A DNA stretch of 64,000 nucleotides from Oceanispirochaeta sp963676905 (GTDB taxonomy: Bacteria; Spirochaetota; Spirochaetia; DSM-2461), in contig CAXXVE010000001.1 in NCBI GenBank assembly GCA_963676905.2, positions 2,480,001 through 2,544,000 on the forward strand, read 5' to 3'. Positions 1 to 7,573 of this stretch are shown in pieces (the stretch's first letter is position 1; every line of letters starts with the position of its first letter). A model generated the notes under the pieces. It was not told where the DNA came from, ran no database searches, and was given only the letters and a program-made list of their open reading frames with translations. A program made the position numbers and the translations under genes.

Positions 1-156
1 TGGCTCAAAGAGTGCGGACCTGCAGGTGGATACAGGAAGGGGGCAAGTAATTTCGGCCAGCATATGTATGCCCGTAAATTCGACAGCGATTTCAGCCGAG
101 AGATGAGCCGCTCTGTCAGGGCCGCCCTGAAAATCTGGGAGAGCAGATGTGATTGA
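1..156 (+). CDS. C-terminal end of an unrecognised protein (truncated by window start)
   Basis: Frame 1 is open from the first base to a TGA at 154-156 and reads about 51 residues ending KIWESRCD. The segment has a Gly-rich stretch (GPAGGYRKGAS) and a charged helix-like tail. I do not recognise the family from this fragment. The next gene starts with GTG at 149, so the two overlap by 8 bases and are probably co-transcribed and translationally coupled. Confidence 0.5.
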   Translation, partial: WLKECGPAGGYRKGASNFGQHMYARKFDSDFSREMSRSVRAALKIWESRCD

Positions 157-688
157 GACAAGCCGCCTGGAGCTCCTTCCTCCTTCTCCGGAACTGGCTC
201 AGCCCGCCCTAGACTACTACCTCCGGAACAGAGAGTTTCTGAGGCCCTGGAGCCCCGCCTGGAAAGAGGGGTTTTTCACTCTTGAAAATATGCAGGACAT
301 GATGTTTGGAGGAATGGACAGGATGAGACGGCAGGAGGAGATAAAATACTGGCTCCGCTGCCGGGGAGAGAGTGAAGTGATCGGTCAGTTCTGTTTCTCC
401 CAGATCATCCGCGGCCCCTTTCAATCCTGTTTTCTCGGCTACAGCCTGGATGGGCAGAGGGTGAACCGCGGTTATATGACCGAGGCCCTTGAAAAGGGAG
501 TCTCTCTCATCTTCGAAGAAGTTGGACTTCACCGTATCGAAGCCAATGTCATGCCCCGCAACAGCGCCTCTCTGAGGACAGCCGAAAAGCTCGGTTTCCG
601 GGCTGAGGGAACGGCCCGGGACTACCTTAAAATCAACGGCCGCTGGGAGGATCACATTCATATGGTCCTGCTGAATCCGGACGTTTAG
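149..688 (+). CDS. GNAT-family N-acetyltransferase, RimJ/RimL type
   Basis: This 179-residue protein looks like the RimJ/RimL branch of GNAT acetyltransferases, which move acetyl from acetyl-CoA onto an N-terminal or other amine. The N-terminus has the usual TSRLELLPPSP strand; the middle has GYSLDGQRVNRGYMTEAL, matching the acetyl-CoA loop region; the end has NSASLRTAEKLGF followed by G-A-RDY, the classic C-terminal signature of the family. Length is typical. The GTG start at 149 overlaps the previous gene, which supports coupling. The substrate cannot be told: ribosomal protein, antibiotic or small-molecule acetylation are all possible. Confidence 0.85.
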   Translation: MIETSRLELLPPSPELAQPALDYYLRNREFLRPWSPAWKEGFFTLENMQDMMFGGMDRMRRQEEIKYWLRCRGESEVIGQFCFSQIIRGPFQSCFLGYSLDGQRVNRGYMTEALEKGVSLIFEEVGLHRIEANVMPRNSASLRTAEKLGFRAEGTARDYLKINGRWEDHIHMVLLNPDV

Positions 689-797
689 CACTCTGTCAGG
701 CTGCCTCAAATGCTACGGGGCAGCTATTTTTTACCTCTTATATGCCTTAAAAAGCCTTTCAGCCCCTTTATTTTATCAAAAACAGCAGAATTCACAC

Positions 798-826
798 TTT
801 ACAAACCCGTATGAGAGTCCTATTCT
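798..826 (+). promoter_or_regulatory. Sigma-70-type promoter of the GntR operon
   Basis: TTTACA at 798-803 and TATTCT at 821-826 are separated by 17 bases. The predicted start of transcription falls at the left edge of the palindromic operator at 831-852, a geometry that suits repression by the operon's own GntR protein. The same two hexamers with the same spacing precede serA on the other strand. Confidence 0.6.
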
Positions 827-830
827 TATA

Positions 831-852
831 TTGTACTATAACTATAGTACAA
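831..852. promoter_or_regulatory. Perfect 10-bp inverted repeat, likely GntR (YtrA-type) operator
   Basis: Left arm TTGTACTATA (831-840), spacer AC, right arm TATAGTACAA (843-852); every base of the arms is complementary. It sits between the -10 box and the start codon of a GntR/YtrA regulator gene. YtrA-family repressors commonly bind such palindromes in front of their own operon. The position and perfection of the repeat are seen directly; binding is inferred. Confidence 0.8.
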
Positions 853-866
853 TGGAGCAATGAAAG

Positions 867-1286
867 ATGGCCTTGAAGGAAGCGGATATAAAAAAGCTTG
901 ATTTTACACTGGACCCCAAAAGCGGTGTGCCCTACTACAAGCAGATCATTCTGCAGGTGGAACTGGCCATTGCGGACGGTAGGCTGGAGAAAGGGGAGCA
1001 GCTCCCCACTGTCCGGGGACTCGCCGTAGACCTGAGGATCAACCCCAATACAGTGGGGAAAGCCTATAACGAGATGGAGATCCGGGGCATCGTAGCCACT
1101 CAGCAGGGAACGGGTACGTTTATTAGCGGAAAGAAGGTGAAACTTGATGAACTGGAACGGGAGAAGGTGCTTGAGCAGATTCTGAGGCCCCTCCTTATCA
1201 AGGCCGGGTCCTACGGCTTTACTTTAAATGAGATTATCAGGGCACTTGAAAATATGAACGACGTCCCTAAGGAGACAAAGGAATGA
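867..1286 (+). CDS. GntR-family transcriptional regulator, YtrA subfamily
   Basis: A 139-residue repressor-type protein. Residues about 14-80 form the GntR winged helix: SGVPYYKQIILQVELAIADG, then LEKGEQLPTVRGLAVDL and NPNTVGKAYNEMEIRGI, ending TQQGTGTFI. The short C-terminal tail (about 50 residues, two helices) is the hallmark of the YtrA subfamily, which lacks a large ligand domain and usually controls a neighbouring ABC transporter. Start ATG 867 has GGAG at 854-857. The stop overlaps the slipin start (ATGA). A perfect palindrome lies just upstream, so autorepression of the whole operon is likely. The inducing signal is unknown; in Firmicutes relatives it is cell-wall or membrane stress. 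Confidence 0.88.
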   Translation: MALKEADIKKLDFTLDPKSGVPYYKQIILQVELAIADGRLEKGEQLPTVRGLAVDLRINPNTVGKAYNEMEIRGIVATQQGTGTFISGKKVKLDELEREKVLEQILRPLLIKAGSYGFTLNEIIRALENMNDVPKETKE

Positions 1287-2386
1287 ATGTATTTCAGCAG
1301 AAACTCGATGGAGTTAAAAATCAGAAGAAGGCGATCCTTAAGAAGGACTACAGCTACAACGCCTTCTCATTTATGATCCTTGGGATCTTTCTGGCGGCAG
1401 GGGCGGCGCTTCAGTATTTCCTGGGAGACCTTTTTGACCTGAAGGATATTGTACGCTATGCCATCGGAATCCTTGCGGGAGGAATTGTCCTTACAATTCT
1501 GCCTCTGTGGATCATGAATGTGCTGATCATTATAAGTGCATGGCTCTATCTGCCTGTAGGGCTGGATACGGCTTACTATCTTATGGCCATTGCCTCTTCA
1601 CTGGGCATTCTCTTTTCCGCCTCCCTTGAACTGATCTATCAGTGGGACAAGGTTGTCGTCCTCAGGATGGGACGGTTCCGTTCGGTCCACGGTCCGGGGC
1701 TCTTTTTCCTGATGCCTCTGGTCGACAGGGTGGCAGCCTATGTGGATACCAGAATCCGGGTTACCGATTTCAGTGCCGAGAGGACCATTACAAAGGATAC
1801 CGTTCCGGTCCATGTGGATGCCCTCTGTTTCTGGATGGTATGGGATGCAAAACAGGCGATCCTTGAAGTCGAAAACTTCGAGGAGGCCATCAGCCTCTCC
1901 GCCCAGACCGCCCTCAGGGACGCCATCGGTAAGCATGACCTTTCCGTTCTCCTGTCGGGACGGGAGGAACTGGGCCATGAAATCCAGCAGGTTCTGGATG
2001 CAAAGACCAACCCCTGGGGAGTGACTATCATGTCCATCGAATTTACCGATGTGATTATCCCAAGGGAGCTTGAGGATGCCATGAGCAAGAAGGCCCAGGC
2101 GGAACGGGAGAAACAGTCCCGGATTATTCTGGGAGAGGCCGAAGTTGAGGTGGCCAAACAGTTCCGTGAAGCCTCTGCAAGCTACGAAGGCAGCCCCGAG
2201 GCCCTGCAGCTTCGGGCAATGAATATGGTTTACGAGGGAATCCGCCACAAGGGTTCCATGATGATACTGCCGTCATCGGCACTGGACAGCATGAACCTCG
2301 GGGGAACCCTGGGTATGGCGGCACTCCAGAAAAACAGACTTGATTCCACCGATAGCGGAAAGGGTGATGAAGGAGAGGCAAAATGA
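1283..2386 (+). CDS. Slipin/stomatin-like SPFH-domain membrane protein
   Basis: A 367-residue protein with several hydrophobic helices in the first 118 residues (about 26-47, 57-93, 96-119), followed directly by an SPFH/band-7 domain starting QWDKVVVLRMGRFRSVHGPG and running through VDTRIRVTDF, VDALCFWMVWD and FTDVIIPRELEDAMSKKAQAE. The region after about residue 265 is Lys/Glu-rich and probably coiled coil. SPFH proteins form membrane-bound oligomers that organise membrane microdomains or chaperone partners. Four-base overlap with the GntR gene and with the ABC ATPase gene (ATGA in both cases) shows an operon. The long multi-helix N-terminus resembles slipin 2 proteins more than flotillins. 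Its role with the transporter is inferred from context only. Confidence 0.85.
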   Translation: MNVFQQKLDGVKNQKKAILKKDYSYNAFSFMILGIFLAAGAALQYFLGDLFDLKDIVRYAIGILAGGIVLTILPLWIMNVLIIISAWLYLPVGLDTAYYLMAIASSLGILFSASLELIYQWDKVVVLRMGRFRSVHGPGLFFLMPLVDRVAAYVDTRIRVTDFSAERTITKDTVPVHVDALCFWMVWDAKQAILEVENFEEAISLSAQTALRDAIGKHDLSVLLSGREELGHEIQQVLDAKTNPWGVTIMSIEFTDVIIPRELEDAMSKKAQAEREKQSRIILGEAEVEVAKQFREASASYEGSPEALQLRAMNMVYEGIRHKGSMMILPSSALDSMNLGGTLGMAALQKNRLDSTDSGKGDEGEAK

Positions 2387-3060
2387 TAACAATTGAAGGC
2401 GTAAGAAAGACGTATAAGGCCGGTGATACGGAAGTTAAAGCCCTGCGGGGAATTGATCTTGAGATAGGGAAGGGGGAGTTTATCTCCATAGCCGGACCTT
2501 CGGGCTCCGGGAAGACCACCCTCCTCAATCTGATCGGCTGTATCGACACCGTGGATGAGGGGAAGATCACCATCGATGAGGAGATTGTCACATCTCTGGA
2601 CAAGGAGGCCAAGACAAGCTACAGGAGAAACAAGCTTGGCTTTATCTTTCAGAGCTACAACCTGATTCCCGTTCTCACAGCCTATGAGAATGTGGCCCTC
2701 TCCCTCCAGCTTCTGGGCTTGAAGGATAAGGATATCAAAGAGAGGACCATGACAATCCTGAGGGAGGTCGGTCTTGAGGGAATGGAGGACCGACGTCCTG
2801 CAAAACTTTCTGGAGGCCAGCAGCAGAGAGTTGCCGTTGCCAGGGCCCTTGTAAAGAACCCCCTTATCGTTCTGGCCGATGAGCCCACGGCCAACCTGGA
2901 CTCCCATACCGGTGAGGAGATTCTGAAGCTGATGAAAAAGATGAACGAGAAGCACGGCACCACCTTTATCTTTTCCACCCATGACAAGATGGTTATGGAG
3001 TACGCCAGCCGCCTGGTTTCAATCCACGACGGCCAGTTCACCTCCGACGAGAGGAGATAG
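2383..3060 (+). CDS. ABC transporter ATP-binding protein, MacB/LolD type
   Basis: A 225-residue ATPase with Walker A GPSGSGKTT (about residues 38-46), Q-loop FIFQSYNLIPVLTAYENV, signature LSGGQQQR (about 141-148), Walker B LIVLADEPT and switch histidine in STHD. The pattern SYNLIP-LTAYENV is typical of the LolD/MacB/FtsE group, which works with FtsX-fold permeases as mechanotransmitters instead of ordinary importers. Length matches LolD. It overlaps the slipin gene by 4 bases and is followed after 2 bases by the first FtsX-fold permease. Likely powers lipoprotein or lipid transfer, or signalling, across the envelope. Confidence 0.92.
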   Translation: MITIEGVRKTYKAGDTEVKALRGIDLEIGKGEFISIAGPSGSGKTTLLNLIGCIDTVDEGKITIDEEIVTSLDKEAKTSYRRNKLGFIFQSYNLIPVLTAYENVALSLQLLGLKDKDIKERTMTILREVGLEGMEDRRPAKLSGGQQQRVAVARALVKNPLIVLADEPTANLDSHTGEEILKLMKKMNEKHGTTFIFSTHDKMVMEYASRLVSIHDGQFTSDERR

Positions 3061-3062
3061 TC

Positions 3063-4310
3063 ATGAACTTTGTATTCAAGATGGCAGTAAAAAACCTCTT
3101 CCGCTACGGAAGACGGACCATTATTACAGCCTCGGCCATAGCCTTCGGGATTATGTGTTTTATCCTGATGGACTCCCTGCTGAAGGGGCTGGATGAGGAC
3201 TCCCAGCGGAATCTGATCTGGTATGAGACGGGGTCTGCCGGATTCTTCAATCCCGAATACTGGGACGACCGTGAGATGCTGCCCCTGGACCGGCCGGTTG
3301 CCGATTCCGAGGGACTTGTCGCCGAGCTGCGGGAGCGCAGTATTGATGCCGTTTCACGTATTGATTTTGCAGGGGACCTTATTATCTACAAGGATCCCTT
3401 TCCCGAGGACGGGAACCTGCAGGTCAGGGTAACGGGAATCGATGTGGAACACGACTCGGATGTCTTCCGTCTGAAGGACAATGTGGCCTCCGGCCGCTAT
3501 CTGGAAGCAGGGGAGGAGGGTGTTCTCATGGGACAGTGGCTGGCTAAGGACCTGGGAGCCGAAGTGGGCTATCCCCTGACCATCGTCACAAAGACAATGG
3601 ACGGCTACTTTCAGACCATGGACCTCGAGATCGTCGGCATCCTTGAGAGCGACAATCCCGTGGTGAACCGCTACGGCATGTATGTTCCCCTGGACACAGT
3701 GCGCTATGCTCTGGATATGGATGACTATGCCACCGGCGTCTATGTTTCCCTCCCAAGGGGGGACCGGGAGGCCGCCGCCCTGAAGAGCCTGGAGCCTCTG
3801 GCTGCAGAGAAGGGACTCGACCTGCTGGACTGGCGTATTCTCGGGGCCGACTATGTTGCCCTGGCCGAGACCAAGCGCTCGGGAAGCTCGTCCATCCTTT
3901 TTCTGGTCTTCCTGATTGCCGCTGTCGGGATCTCCAACACCATCCTGATGTCCATCTTTGAACGGATAAGGGAGCTTGGAATGATGCGTGCCATGGGCAT
4001 GCGGAACCGTTCCATCCTGGGAATGTTTGTTGTTGAAGCCTCGGGAATCGGTTTCCTCGGTTCTCTGGGGGGCGTCATTATGGGGGCTATTGTAAATCTC
4101 TATCTTGTAACCAAAGGGATTGACTACTCCGAGATGTTCGAATCCGGAGATATGGGGTACAGGATCTCCGCCATAGGATACGGCACCTGGGACCCGACCA
4201 CCTTTATTCAGGCCTTTGTTATTGGAACGGTGATGGCTCTTGTTGTGGCCTTTATTCCCACCCGCCGGGCCCTGAAGCTGGAGATTCCGGTCTGCCTCAG
4301 ATACAACTGA
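3063..4310 (+). CDS. FtsX-fold ABC permease (LolC/E- or MacB-like), first of two
   Basis: A 415-residue membrane protein with an N-terminal helix (about residues 20-42), a long extracytoplasmic MacB-type domain (about 43-270) and three C-terminal helices (about 278-300, 322-345, 372-395) ending in FIPTRRALKLEIPVCLRYN, the common C-terminus of this family. The motif ILMSIFERIRELGMMRAMGM before the third helix is the conserved cytoplasmic coupling segment. Start ATG 3063 lies 2 bases after the ATPase stop. It probably forms a heterodimer with the next gene product. Confidence 0.88.
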   Translation: MNFVFKMAVKNLFRYGRRTIITASAIAFGIMCFILMDSLLKGLDEDSQRNLIWYETGSAGFFNPEYWDDREMLPLDRPVADSEGLVAELRERSIDAVSRIDFAGDLIIYKDPFPEDGNLQVRVTGIDVEHDSDVFRLKDNVASGRYLEAGEEGVLMGQWLAKDLGAEVGYPLTIVTKTMDGYFQTMDLEIVGILESDNPVVNRYGMYVPLDTVRYALDMDDYATGVYVSLPRGDREAAALKSLEPLAAEKGLDLLDWRILGADYVALAETKRSGSSSILFLVFLIAAVGISNTILMSIFERIRELGMMRAMGMRNRSILGMFVVEASGIGFLGSLGGVIMGAIVNLYLVTKGIDYSEMFESGDMGYRISAIGYGTWDPTTFIQAFVIGTVMALVVAFIPTRRALKLEIPVCLRYN

Positions 4311-4328
4311 GAACGGGCCAAAGGAGAT

Positions 4329-5561
4329 ATGATGAAACTGGGATCTATTGCCTATAGAAATATATACAGAAACAAGCGGAGAAGCCTTCTCTCGGCTACC
4401 GCCATTATGGTGGCATCCATGAGTATTGTACTGCTCTTTTCCCTGCTTACGGGTATGCAGGAGGACCTCTCCTACAACCTTCAGACCTATGCCACCGGCG
4501 CAGTCAGAATCAGAAACGCCGAGTACAGCCGCAACGAGCGCCTCAACCCCATGCATCTGACCATTGGAAGTGTGGAGACTCTGACCGAAGAACTTCTGGC
4601 AACACCGGGAGTGTCTGTTGTCAGTCCCCGGATCAGCTTTCCCGCCAGGATCTACAGGGAGGATGAGACCTACACCTCCCAGGGAGTGGGCCTTGATTTT
4701 GACACCGAGACCTTCTATCAGGATCTAGGGCCCGATGTGATTCAGAAGGGACGTCTCCCCGAAAGTGGAGAGAATGAAGCCCTGCTGGGTTACGGTCTGG
4801 CCGAAAAAGTGGGGGTGGATATCGGTGACAGAATTACCCTGATGTCCACCACAGCCAGCCGGGGAACCAACGCCATCACCTTTGAGGTTGTGGGGCTGGC
4901 TGTCTTTCCCATGGCAGCGACCAGTGAGACAACCTTTTACGCTCCCCTGGACAGGGTCCAGTACTTTCTGAAGATGGATGACCAGGTTAAGGAAATCCTT
5001 GTAAAAACGGATGAAGGTGTGGATACAAAGGCAATGGCGGGTACCCTGAAGGAGAACCTCTCAGGTGTGGATGATCTTGAGATTATCGACTGGACCTCCA
5101 TCAGCACCAGCTACTCCTTTATCGAGCTGGCGGGGGCTGTCTACAATCTTGTGGCTCTTTTCTTCTTCTTTCTGGCCTCTACGGTGATTCTGAATACAAC
5201 CATAATGGTTATCTTCGAAAGGATGAAGGAGATCGGAACCCTGAGTGCCATGGGAATGGGCGGGAAAGACCTGGTCCGTCTCTTTTTCCTGGAGTCCCTG
5301 TACATTGCCGTGATCGGATCTGTTCTGGGAGTGTTTCTTGGAATTGGAGTCACCCAGATTCTCACAAGAACCGGTATTAATCTGGGAGCAGCCATGGACG
5401 GTGTGGATTTTGATATCTCATCGGTCCTCTATCCCCGGCTCAGTCTAAAGTCTACTGTACTTGTGTTCTTCTACTCGGTTGTTGTGGCGTCTCTTGTATC
5501 GATTTTCCCCTCCCGAAGGGCCAGCCGGATTGAACCGGTTGAAGCTCTCCGGGCGGTTTAA
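4329..5561 (+). CDS. FtsX-fold ABC permease, second of two
   Basis: A 410-residue protein with the same architecture as its neighbour: N-terminal helix after RNKRRSLLSATAIMV, large extracytoplasmic domain, three C-terminal helices, and the ending SRRASRIEPVEALRAV typical of FtsX/LolE/MacB proteins. The coupling segment reads VIFERMKEIGTLSAMGM. The start at 4329 is preceded by AAAGGAG at 4319-4325. The LolC/LolE-like pairing of two diverged permeases with one ATPase suggests an asymmetric transporter. Confidence 0.88.
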   Translation: MMKLGSIAYRNIYRNKRRSLLSATAIMVASMSIVLLFSLLTGMQEDLSYNLQTYATGAVRIRNAEYSRNERLNPMHLTIGSVETLTEELLATPGVSVVSPRISFPARIYREDETYTSQGVGLDFDTETFYQDLGPDVIQKGRLPESGENEALLGYGLAEKVGVDIGDRITLMSTTASRGTNAITFEVVGLAVFPMAATSETTFYAPLDRVQYFLKMDDQVKEILVKTDEGVDTKAMAGTLKENLSGVDDLEIIDWTSISTSYSFIELAGAVYNLVALFFFFLASTVILNTTIMVIFERMKEIGTLSAMGMGGKDLVRLFFLESLYIAVIGSVLGVFLGIGVTQILTRTGINLGAAMDGVDFDISSVLYPRLSLKSTVLVFFYSVVVASLVSIFPSRRASRIEPVEALRAV

Positions 5562-5572
5562 GGAGTTCTTGA

Positions 5573-6313
5573 ATGAATAAAAAAACAGCTTTGGCCGCAG
5601 GAGTTTTCCTCCTGTTTATGACGGCTCTCCTGCCTGCTCAGACAGCGGATGAGATCATCAGGTCCATGGATGAACTGCAGTCTTTCAGCAGTCTCAAGGC
5701 GACAGGCTCTCTGATCACCACCGACCGCTTCGGCACCAAGAAGGTGGACTATATCAGCTGGTCCGAGGGGGATGATCAGTTTATCATTGAGTTTACTTCG
5801 GCAGCAGAGCTGGGACAGAAAATCCTTCGAACCTCGGAGGAGCTCTTCCTCTACTATCCCGATGCCGAAGAGATTATCCGCCTTCAGGGCGCCGCCCTCC
5901 GGCAGTCTATGATGGGCACTGACATCTCCTACGAGGATATGACCGAGGGGAACGACACCCTGGCAAAGTATGAAGCCGAGCTTGTGGGGTCGGAGACGGT
6001 AAACGGCAATGACTGCTGGGTCATCGATCTTACGGCAAAGACCCGGAAGATTCCCTATCCCCGTCAGAAAATTTGGGTGGCCAAGGATACCTACGTCCCC
6101 GAAATGGGGCAGTATTTTTCCAAATCCGGTAAGCTGCTGAAGGAGATGCGGGTTCTGGAGATTATGGAGGTGGAGGGCCGTATTCTCATCTCCAGGATGG
6201 TTCTCGAGGACAAGTTGAAGAAGAACTCCAGTACCGAGATGATAATGGATGAAGTAGAGACAAACCCTGTTCTGGGACGGGACTTTTTCAGTCTGGATCA
6301 GCTGGCCTGGTAG
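5573..6313 (+). CDS. Outer-membrane lipoprotein-sorting protein (LolA-like)
   Basis: A 246-residue exported protein. The signal peptide covers roughly residues 1-22 and ends LLPAQT. The mature part has the alternating beta pattern of the LolA-like fold (COG2834 type): ADEIIRSMDELQSFSSLKATG, then KKVDYISWSEGD, LFLYYPDAEEIIRL, NGNDCWVIDLTAK and IPYPRQKIWVAKDTYVPEM. Such proteins are periplasmic carriers or anchors for lipid-modified or hydrophobic cargo. It follows the permeases by 11 bases and precedes a barrel protein, so a relay from the inner-membrane ABC transporter to the outer membrane is a reasonable inference. Confidence 0.8.
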   Translation: MNKKTALAAGVFLLFMTALLPAQTADEIIRSMDELQSFSSLKATGSLITTDRFGTKKVDYISWSEGDDQFIIEFTSAAELGQKILRTSEELFLYYPDAEEIIRLQGAALRQSMMGTDISYEDMTEGNDTLAKYEAELVGSETVNGNDCWVIDLTAKTRKIPYPRQKIWVAKDTYVPEMGQYFSKSGKLLKEMRVLEIMEVEGRILISRMVLEDKLKKNSSTEMIMDEVETNPVLGRDFFSLDQLAW

Positions 6314-6338
6314 GATACCCGATGCAAGGAGATTGTAA

Positions 6339-7508
6339 ATGAAAAAAATTATAGTCCTGGCTCTGCTGATCCTCCCTCTGGCAGCTTTGAGCGCCGAGGT
6401 GCAGACCGTCTCCAGCCTGGAGTTTTACAATACAGTCTACAGGGGGGAGGATGAGTTTTTCTTTCTTCCCACCGGCAAGGCATCCCTCTCATTCAGGGCT
6501 CCCCGGAGCAGTGATGTCTACGGCCATACGGAATTGGAGTTCTATCCCATGGACCTCTATGGTGGAAATCCCGCTGAGGTTCCGGTTCTTGATATCAAGC
6601 GCGCCTATGTACGGGCCAGGTTTCCCGGCTTTCGTATGACCCTGGGCAAGACCCGGCTGTCATGGGGCCAGGGATCTGTATTCAACGCCGGAGATGTTCT
6701 TTTCGGCAGTCTGAATCCGGTGCTGGACCTGACCCAGAGCGAGTTGCGCTCCGATACCGCCTGGCTGACCTCTATAAATGTCCCTCTGGGGAACTTCTCC
6801 TTTGTGGAGGCTGTGGTTCTGCCTCCTGCCTTTGTCTATGACGGCAGCGGTTACGCTGTGGAAGGAGTGGACAAAACTTCACTCGGAGGGAGATTCTACT
6901 TTCTGGCGGGAGGCGTCAAATTTGAGGGGGGATATGTATTCAAGGGACAGGATACTGTGGATTCAGCGGTTCTTGGGCATCGTCCCTATATCAGCCTGCA
7001 GGGCAATTTCGGACCCGACTGGTACCTTTCAAGCTCCCTGGCTATTCCCACAGAGAAGCAGCGGGCCGATAATCCTGAACTGAGCGACTGGAAGGAGAGC
7101 TGGATTGTCTCTTTCGGCCTCTTTCATATGCAGGAGATCAACCGGAACAACACCCTCAATATGAGGCTGGAGACCCTCTTTCTGCCCTGGCAGAACTGGG
7201 AGAACCAGAACACCCGGGATGCTTTTTACGGAATCTATCTCTATCCCGAACTCTCATGGGTCACAGGGAGCGGCACCTGGTACTCCCTCCAGTCTGTTAT
7301 CTCCCCCCTTGATGCTTCAGCCATGATCACCGGCGGGGCAGGGTGGAATATCTTTCAGGGGTTCTATCTGATCGCCTATGCCACCTTTATGGTGGGGGAT
7401 GATACAGCCACCTTCGCCTGGGACCGCTCTGATGTCTGGGACCCTGTCAACTACGGGGATACTGTCAACGGCATGTCCTTTATGACGGGAGTCCGCTACA
7501 CCTTCTAG
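6339..7508 (+). CDS. Predicted outer-membrane beta-barrel protein
   Basis: A 389-residue protein with a clear signal peptide (MKKIIVLALLILPLAALSA) and a mature part made of alternating amphipathic strands, many aromatic residues and Gly/Asn/Asp turns, ending in the aromatic strand MTGVRYTF. A C-terminal Phe is typical of barrels inserted by BamA. GAGATTG lies before the ATG. It is the last gene of the GntR-slipin-ABC-LolA operon. I do not recognise a named family; related operons elsewhere carry DUF1302-like or porin-like barrels in this place. Confidence 0.7.
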   Translation: MKKIIVLALLILPLAALSAEVQTVSSLEFYNTVYRGEDEFFFLPTGKASLSFRAPRSSDVYGHTELEFYPMDLYGGNPAEVPVLDIKRAYVRARFPGFRMTLGKTRLSWGQGSVFNAGDVLFGSLNPVLDLTQSELRSDTAWLTSINVPLGNFSFVEAVVLPPAFVYDGSGYAVEGVDKTSLGGRFYFLAGGVKFEGGYVFKGQDTVDSAVLGHRPYISLQGNFGPDWYLSSSLAIPTEKQRADNPELSDWKESWIVSFGLFHMQEINRNNTLNMRLETLFLPWQNWENQNTRDAFYGIYLYPELSWVTGSGTWYSLQSVISPLDASAMITGGAGWNIFQGFYLIAYATFMVGDDTATFAWDRSDVWDPVNYGDTVNGMSFMTGVRYTF

Positions 7509-7527
7509 GATCTTTTATTTAAAGATC
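7509..7527 (+). terminator. Hairpin after the export operon (weak terminator candidate)
   Basis: GATCTTT, loop TATTT, AAAGATC starts directly after the TAG stop. The 7-bp stem is A/T-rich and is not followed by a T-run, so it may instead be a 3' stability element. Confidence 0.3.
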
Positions 7528-7538
7528 GGAAACAGTGA

Positions 7539-7566
7539 TTGCAGAATGGCTTTAATAGTATACAAT
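7539..7566 (+). promoter_or_regulatory. Promoter of the AbrB-like gene, with overlapping inverted repeat
   Basis: TTGCAG (7539-7544) and TACAAT (7561-7566) are 16 bases apart. The -10 ends 7 bases before ATG 7574 and there is no Shine-Dalgarno sequence, so the mRNA may be leaderless. A 7-bp inverted repeat, TAGTATA-CAA-TATACTA (7556-7572), covers the -10 box and could be an operator. Confidence 0.45.
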
Positions 7567-7573
7567 ATACTAA

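Noticed and set aside
3354..4556. Long minus-strand open frame of about 400 codons opposite the FtsX genes
   Set aside because: It is the mirror of two well-supported membrane protein genes; the His/Gly-rich translation has no domain or ribosome site.
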